Below, in pieces: positions 59,352-64,000 of a stretch of 64,000 bases of DNA (its first letter is position 1; each line of letters starts with the position of its first letter). Location of the stretch: positions 868,001 through 932,000 of the forward strand of contig NZ_SHLC01000001.1 in NCBI RefSeq assembly GCF_004217495.1. Reading direction: 5' to 3'. The position numbers were made by a program, and so were the translations under genes. The notes below the pieces were generated by a model that worked only from the letters and a program-made list of their open reading frames with translations, did no database searches and was not told the origin of the DNA. The DNA comes from Microterricola gilva (lineage in GTDB: Bacteria > Actinomycetota > Actinomycetes > Actinomycetales > Microbacteriaceae).

Positions 59352-62264
59352 GTGACATCCCCTGCAGCCGACGCACCCGCCCGCCCGAACCGAGCGCCGC
59401 TCGCCATCACCGTGGCCATCGTGGCCGGGCTCGTGATGGCATTCTTCGCCTTCGCCGGCCTCTACGCCGACGTGCTCTGGTTCGACCAGCTTGGTTACCT
59501 CAACGTTCTGACGACCCAGTGGATCGCCAGCTCCGTGCTGTTCCTCATCGGCTTCCTCGGCATGGCGCTGCCCGTCTGGCTCAGCATTCAGATCGCCTAC
59601 CGCTCGCGCCCGGTGTACGCGAAGCTCAACGCGCAGCTTGACCGCTACCAGCAGGTCATCGAGCCTCTGCGCCGCCTCGCGATGTACGGCATCCCGGCAC
59701 TGCTCGGCCTCTTCGCCGGTGTCTCGGCCGCCTCGCGCTGGGAGACCACGCTCATGTGGCTCAACCGCACTCCGAGCGGCACGACGGATCCGCAGTTCGG
59801 GCTCGACATCTCCTTCTACCTCTTCGACCTGCCGTTCCTGCACTCGGTGCTCGGCTTCGCGTCGGCCGTTCTGCTCATCGCGCTGATCCTCTCCGCCGCG
59901 ACCGCGTACCTCTACGGCGCGATCCGCATCAGCGGTCGCGAGGTCATCATCTCCAAGGCCGCGCGCGTGCAGATCGCCGTCATGGCGTCGCTGTACCTGC
60001 TGCTCCAGGCCGCCAGCCTCTGGCTCGACCAGTACACGACGCTGACCGACGACAACGGTCTGATCACGGGTGCCGGCTACACCGACGTCAACGCGACGAT
60101 CCCCGGCCGCGCGATCCTCGCCGGCATCGCCGTCGTCGTCGCACTGCTCTTCCTCATCACGGCCATCATGGGCCGCTGGCGACTGCCGATCATCGGAACG
60201 GTGCTGCTCATCGTCACCAGCCTGCTCATCGGCTCGCTCTACCCGTGGGTCGTGCAGCGCTTCCAGGTCGTGCCGAGCGCGAAGACCCTCGAGGCCGAGT
60301 ACATCCAGCGCAACATCGACCAGACCCGCGAGGCGTACGGGCTCTCGGACGTCGAGGAGATCTCGTACAACGCCACGACGGAGACCGCCCCCGGTGCGTT
60401 GCGCGCGGACGCAGAGACCACGGCGAACATCCGCATCCTCGACCCGGCGATCGTCAGCGACTCGTTTGAGCAGCTCGAGCAGTTCCGCCAGTACTACCAG
60501 TTCCCTGACCACCTGGACGTCGACCGCTACAACATCGACGGCAAGTCCCAGGATGCCGTCGTCGGCGTTCGTGACCTGCGCCTCAGCGGCCTGAGCGATG
60601 CCCCAGACTGGGTCAACCGCACGATCGTCTACACCCACGGTTATGGCATGGTCGCCGCATACGGCAACCAGCGTTCCGTCGACGGGCAGCCGGTGTTCCT
60701 CGAGTCTGGCATCCCCAGCACGGGTTCGCTCGGCGAGTTCGAGCCGCGCGTCTACTTCGGTGAGGATTCGCCGCAGTACTCCATCGTCGGCGCGCCGAAG
60801 GGCGCCAAGCCGGTCGAGCTCGACTACCCGGCGGGTGGCGACGGCACGGAGCAGACCTACACGACCTTCGCGGGTGACGGCGGGCCGAAGCTCGACAACC
60901 TGTTCAAGAAGCTCGTCTACGCGCTCAAATTCCAGTCGGAGCAGATCTTCCTCTCCGACTCGGTCAGCGACTCCTCGCAGATCCTCTACGACCGGAGCCC
61001 GCTCGACCGCGTGCAGAAGGTCGCACCGTATCTGACGCTCGACTCCGACCCCTACCCCTCGGTGATCGACGGCAAGATCGTCTGGATCGTCGACGGCTAC
61101 ACCACGAGCGCCAACTACCCGTACTCGACCAAGCTCAGCATGAGCTCGGCGATCAACGACGCGCAGACCACCGCGGAGAGCTTCGCGCTCGACGACGTGA
61201 ATTACGTGCGCAACTCGGTCAAGGCGACGGTTGACGCCTACGACGGCACCGTCACGCTCTACGCCTGGGACGACGAGGACCCGCTGCTCGCGACCTGGCA
61301 GAAGATCTTCCCGGCCACGGTGAAGCCGATGAGCGAGATCTCTGGCGACCTGATGAGCCACGTGCGCTACCCATCCGACCTGTTCAAGATGCAGCGCTCG
61401 ATCATGGGCCAGTACCACGTGACGGATGCCGGATCGTTCTACTCGAGCGACGACGCGTGGACGACGCCGAAGGAGCCGACGCTTCCCAAGGAAGACAAGA
61501 CCCTGCAGCCGCCGTACTACCTCACGATGCAGATGCCGGGTCAGACCGCACCGTCGTACTCGCTTTACTCGACCTTCATCCCTGACCAGAAGGGCGAGAG
61601 CACCCGTGACGTGCTCACCGGCTACCTCGCCGTCGACGCGAACGCGGGCGACAAGGCTGGCGTGCGATCCGAGAACTACGGCAAGTTGCGGCTGTTGTCA
61701 CTGCCGAATGACCGCATCCTCGGCCCCGGCCAGGTGCAGAACAAGTTCGACAGCGACCCGGCCGTCTCACAGGTGCTCAACCTGCTGAAGCAGGGCCAGT
61801 CGGATGTCATCAACGGCAACCTGCTCACACTGCCCGTCGGTGGCGGTCTGCTCTACGTGCAGCCCGTCTACGTGCAGTCCAGCGGTGGCACCAAACTGCC
61901 GCTGCTGCAGAAGATCCTGGTCTCCTTCGGCGACCAGATCGCCTTCGAAGACACCCTCGACGAAGCCCTGAACGTGCTCTTCGGCGGCGACTCCGGTGCG
62001 CAGGCCGGTGACGGTGGAACCCAGCCGCAGGGTGAGCCGGTGCCGCCGACGGATGGCGGGACGACGCCGCCGACGGACGGCGAGACCCCGCCGCCAACCG
62101 ACAGCACGACCGACGCGCAGGCGAAGGCGCTCCTCGAGGTCGCCAACGAGGCGCTCAAGGAGAAGCAGGCGGCCATGGCCGACGGTGACTGGGCGGCTTA
62201 CGGAGCAGCAGACAAGAAGCTCGCCGACACGCTGGCCCAGCTGATGAGCGTGCTCGGAGAGTAG
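59352..62264 (+). CDS. UPF0182 family membrane protein
   Basis: This 970-aa protein has seven predicted membrane helices in the first ~310 residues (for example IVAGLVMAFFAFAGLYADVL, ILAGIAVVVALLFLITAIM). A large extracytoplasmic domain follows with the family blocks YIQRNIDQTREAYGL near 318, IRILDPAIVSDSFEQLEQ and MDSLGEFEPRVYFGE-type segments. The C-terminus has a Pro/Thr-rich linker (PPTDGGTTPPTDGETPP) and a final helical segment. UPF0182 proteins are universal in Actinobacteria, and their function is unknown. The GTG start follows GAGGCCCC. A UUCG-loop hairpin lies 32 nt after the stop. Confidence 0.94.
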   Translation: MTSPAADAPARPNRAPLAITVAIVAGLVMAFFAFAGLYADVLWFDQLGYLNVLTTQWIASSVLFLIGFLGMALPVWLSIQIAYRSRPVYAKLNAQLDRYQQVIEPLRRLAMYGIPALLGLFAGVSAASRWETTLMWLNRTPSGTTDPQFGLDISFYLFDLPFLHSVLGFASAVLLIALILSAATAYLYGAIRISGREVIISKAARVQIAVMASLYLLLQAASLWLDQYTTLTDDNGLITGAGYTDVNATIPGRAILAGIAVVVALLFLITAIMGRWRLPIIGTVLLIVTSLLIGSLYPWVVQRFQVVPSAKTLEAEYIQRNIDQTREAYGLSDVEEISYNATTETAPGALRADAETTANIRILDPAIVSDSFEQLEQFRQYYQFPDHLDVDRYNIDGKSQDAVVGVRDLRLSGLSDAPDWVNRTIVYTHGYGMVAAYGNQRSVDGQPVFLESGIPSTGSLGEFEPRVYFGEDSPQYSIVGAPKGAKPVELDYPAGGDGTEQTYTTFAGDGGPKLDNLFKKLVYALKFQSEQIFLSDSVSDSSQILYDRSPLDRVQKVAPYLTLDSDPYPSVIDGKIVWIVDGYTTSANYPYSTKLSMSSAINDAQTTAESFALDDVNYVRNSVKATVDAYDGTVTLYAWDDEDPLLATWQKIFPATVKPMSEISGDLMSHVRYPSDLFKMQRSIMGQYHVTDAGSFYSSDDAWTTPKEPTLPKEDKTLQPPYYLTMQMPGQTAPSYSLYSTFIPDQKGESTRDVLTGYLAVDANAGDKAGVRSENYGKLRLLSLPNDRILGPGQVQNKFDSDPAVSQVLNLLKQGQSDVINGNLLTLPVGGGLLYVQPVYVQSSGGTKLPLLQKILVSFGDQIAFEDTLDEALNVLFGGDSGAQAGDGGTQPQGEPVPPTDGGTTPPTDGETPPPTDSTTDAQAKALLEVANEALKEKQAAMADGDWAAYGAADKKLADTLAQLMSVLGE

Positions 62265-62296
62265 TTCCCAACCCCCGCACGAGCGGGAGTGACGCA

Positions 62297-62328
62297 GCCG
62301 GCCGGTGGAATTCGTTCCACCGGCCGGC
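62297..62328 (+). terminator. UUCG-tetraloop terminator after UPF0182 gene
   Basis: A perfect 14-bp stem, GCCGGCCGGTGGAA with its complement, is closed by a TTCG tetraloop. A T-rich CTTCGTTGTT stretch follows. Confidence 0.8.
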
Positions 62329-62392
62329 TTCGTTGTTGGTGGCATGGGGGGAGGGTGCGGCGCGCCCGGGACAGCGCCGACACGGCCCTCGA

Positions 62393-62422
62393 TTCGACGC
62401 CCTCCCGCAGCTTTGGTAACGT
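62393..62422 (+). promoter_or_regulatory. Promoter of tRNA-fMet
   Basis: TTCGAC (-35-like) and TAACGT (-10-like) are separated by 18 nt. The -10 ends 11 nt before the mature tRNA 5' end, so a short 5' trailer would be removed by RNase P. Confidence 0.5.
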
Positions 62423-62433
62423 ATCTCTTGTAG

Positions 62434-62507
62434 CGCGGGGTGGAGCAGTTCGGTAGCTCGCTGGGCTCATAACCCAGAGGTCGCAGGTTCAAATCCTGTC
62501 CCCGCAA
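62434..62507 (+). tRNA. Initiator tRNA-fMet (CAT)
   Basis: The 74-nt sequence folds as a cloverleaf. The acceptor stem is CGCGGGG with CCCCGCA, leaving the C1-A72 mismatch that marks initiator tRNA. The anticodon arm is CTGGG-CTCATAA-CCCAG, which includes the three G-C pairs of initiators. The T arm is GCAGG-TTCAAAT-CCTGT. The discriminator is A, and the 3' CCA is not encoded. A hairpin with a T run follows. Confidence 0.95.
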
Positions 62508-62530
62508 CAGATGCGCTCAGCGCATTAGAA

Positions 62531-62563
62531 AGTCCCGGTCTCGGATGAGGCCGGGACTTTTTG
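62531..62563 (+). terminator. Intrinsic terminator of tRNA-fMet
   Basis: AGTCCCGGTCTC and GAGGCCGGGACT form a 12-bp stem (one G-T pair) with a GGAT loop, followed directly by five T. Confidence 0.88.
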
Positions 62564-62748
62564 CATGTGCGGATGCCGCGGCCGTCGCGTGAGCCGCGTG
62601 CCATCGCCGCGCGGCTGCATCACGCAGATCATGTGATTCGGACGGCCGGGCTGATCGCTACCGTCGAGCGTGCACGGCAGTGCACGCGGTCGCGACGGCC
62701 AGCGGATGGCCATCGATGCTTCGGCGTGCTTCGAGCATCGGAGACATC

Positions 62749-63990
62749 ATGAGGTGGACCAAGAAGCGCTCGGCGACACCCGCACCAGTGGGACCGCGCG
62801 TCGAACCGGTGCCGGATGCGGCGGAACATCCGGGCCGGCACCGCAATGCCTTCATCCTGATGGGGCTCGGAGGTGCGACGCTCGCCGCTTTCGGCCTCGG
62901 GGCGATCGCGGGGATCTTCGCACCGGTGTTCCTCGGGCTCGTGCTCACCATTTGTGTGCACCCGCTGCGGATGTGGCTGCAGCACCACGGCGTACCGCGC
63001 GGCATCGCGACGGGCACGGTCATCATCGCCGTGGTCGCGCTGCTGCTCGCCCTCGGCTACGCCATCCTCATCGCATTCGGTCAGTTCGGCACACTGCTGC
63101 ATGACTACAGTGATCAGATCGTCGCGGCCGCGCAGGACTTCGCGGCCTGGATGTCGTCGATCGGCATCAGCACAAGCGAACTCGACGATCTCCTGGCCGG
63201 CTTCGACCCCGCATCCTTCCTCGCATTCGTCGGCAGTCTGATCGGGGGACTCACCGGCTGGGTGACGATCCTCGTCATCGTGTTCACCATGATCATGCTG
63301 ATGGCGATGGATGCCGGCTTCGTGCCAGCACTGCTGCGCCAGCTGTACCCGGTGCGGCCGCTCGTCGTCGCGACCCTCGTCGCCTACGGTGCCAACGTTC
63401 GGCGCTACATGGTCGCCACGACGGTGCTCGGGCTCGCCCAGGGCATCATCGACGCCCTCGCTCTCATCCTCATCGGGGTGCCCGGTGCATTCATCTGGGG
63501 TCTGCTCGCGTTCGTGTGCTCCTTCATCCCGAACGTCGGCTACTTCATCGCTCTCATCCCGCCGATCATCTTCGGTGCGCTCGTCGGGGGATGGCCGACC
63601 GTGATCATCGTGATCGTGGTCTACGGCATCATCAACGGCGTCGTGCAATCCATCATCCAGCCGAGAGTCATCGGCAAGGCCGTCAGCCTCAGCCAGACGA
63701 TCACCTTCTTCTCCGTGCTGTTCTGGGCGGTCGTGATCGGACCCATCGGGGCGATCCTCGCGATCCCGCTGACGTTGCTTGTGCGCCTGATCCTCGTTGA
63801 CTCGAACCCCGCGATGAGTTGGATTCGGCCCATGATCGGTGAGCTCGACGAGACGAAGGTGATCATGGCCCAGTTCGACGCCGAGGAGAAGGCCGAGCGG
63901 AAGAAGCGCAAGGCGGCCGGCCACGGCGGTTCAGTCGCTCCCGCCGGTGATCCGACGGGTACCGGCTCGCCACCGGCCGCCACCGGGTGA
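62749..63990 (+). CDS. AI-2E family transporter (TqsA/YdiK type)
   Basis: This 413-aa membrane protein has about eight hydrophobic helices and the family's conserved C-terminal half: VATTVLGLAQGIIDALALILIG, FVCSFIPNVGYFIALIPPII, and VQSIIQPRVIGKAVSLS, then LSQTITFFSVLFWAVVIGPIGAI. A charged Lys/Arg-rich tail follows. The family includes exporters of autoinducer-2 and Na+/H+ antiporters, so the substrate is open. The ATG at 62749, with GGAGA nearby, is preferred over an upstream ATG at 62680, which adds non-conserved residues. The gene follows the tRNA terminator. Confidence 0.9.
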   Translation: MRWTKKRSATPAPVGPRVEPVPDAAEHPGRHRNAFILMGLGGATLAAFGLGAIAGIFAPVFLGLVLTICVHPLRMWLQHHGVPRGIATGTVIIAVVALLLALGYAILIAFGQFGTLLHDYSDQIVAAAQDFAAWMSSIGISTSELDDLLAGFDPASFLAFVGSLIGGLTGWVTILVIVFTMIMLMAMDAGFVPALLRQLYPVRPLVVATLVAYGANVRRYMVATTVLGLAQGIIDALALILIGVPGAFIWGLLAFVCSFIPNVGYFIALIPPIIFGALVGGWPTVIIVIVVYGIINGVVQSIIQPRVIGKAVSLSQTITFFSVLFWAVVIGPIGAILAIPLTLLVRLILVDSNPAMSWIRPMIGELDETKVIMAQFDAEEKAERKKRKAAGHGGSVAPAGDPTGTGSPPAATG

Positions 63991-64000
63991 CGCAGACGCC

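Overview
The window is GC-rich chromosomal DNA from an actinobacterium, most likely a member of Microbacteriaceae (Leifsonia/Salinibacterium/Cryobacterium-like; I cannot fix the genus). The reasons are frequent GTG starts, many leaderless TANNNT promoters placed 6-7 nt before a start codon, an AdnAB recombination nuclease rather than RecBCD, the MEP-pathway gene dxr, and gene families and order typical of Actinobacteria. I see no phage, plasmid, transposase, CRISPR array or rRNA. One tRNA is present, the initiator tRNA-fMet.

Layout. 0.1-4 kb: a two-gene heterodimeric ABC exporter. 4.1-5.8 kb: DUF4192 and DUF805 genes. 5.9-9.4 kb: an amine/omega-amino-acid degradation cluster (FAD oxidoreductase, class III aminotransferase, Lrp regulator) beside the C-terminal remnant of an aldehyde dehydrogenase. 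9.5-15.2 kb: FHA, PP2C phosphatase, zinc-ribbon FHA and an FtsK/EccC-like ATPase, which resembles a signalling and type VII-like motor module without visible substrates. 15.2-19.3 kb: amino-acid catabolism (alanine dehydrogenase, asparaginase, GABA transaminase) and an OsmC peroxidase. 19.7-25.3 kb: envelope and lipid genes (secreted lysozyme-like protein, PlsC-type acyltransferase, dxr, an epimerase, a site-2 protease). 25.4-29.9 kb: succinate-semialdehyde dehydrogenase, a GPH-type MFS carrier and an S1P-lyase-like PLP enzyme. 31-34.8 kb: Mrp, DUF1003, PRC/MgtE_N/CBS protein and a stress protein. 34.8-39.2 kb: a lipoprotein, aminopeptidase P, an EEP phosphatase and a PHP phosphoesterase. 39.5-62.3 kb: a long block in the same order as Mycobacterium Rv3211-Rv3193c as I recall it (DEAD helicase, ferritin-like protein, DUF3107, AdnA, AdnB, phosphotransferase-like protein, NudC, UvrD2-like helicase, E1-like protein, zincin-like protein, PDZ-Lon protease, UPF0182), interrupted by a cupin and an acyl-CoA ligase. 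62.4-64 kb: tRNA-fMet and an AI-2E family transporter.

How the genes work together. GABA and polyamine carbon can enter through the aminotransferase/oxidoreductase pair and GabT, and leave as succinate through the semialdehyde dehydrogenase at 25.4 kb. AdnAB and the UvrD2-like helicase form a double-strand-break and repair group. The zincin-like protein, PDZ-Lon protease and UPF0182 protein are envelope-associated neighbours.

Most unusual features. (1) A family of modular, palindrome-rich intergenic repeats at 19.4, 29.9-30.9, 39.3 and 56.5 kb, including a five-unit ~214-bp tandem array. (2) A 14-bp tandem repeat between the second FHA gene and ftsK. (3) A phosphotransferase-fold protein that has lost its catalytic residues. 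(4) A decayed aldehyde dehydrogenase. (5) At least thirteen leaderless-type promoters with near-constant geometry. I found no clearly new multi-gene system; the repeat family and the pseudokinase inside the conserved repair block are the best candidates for follow-up.
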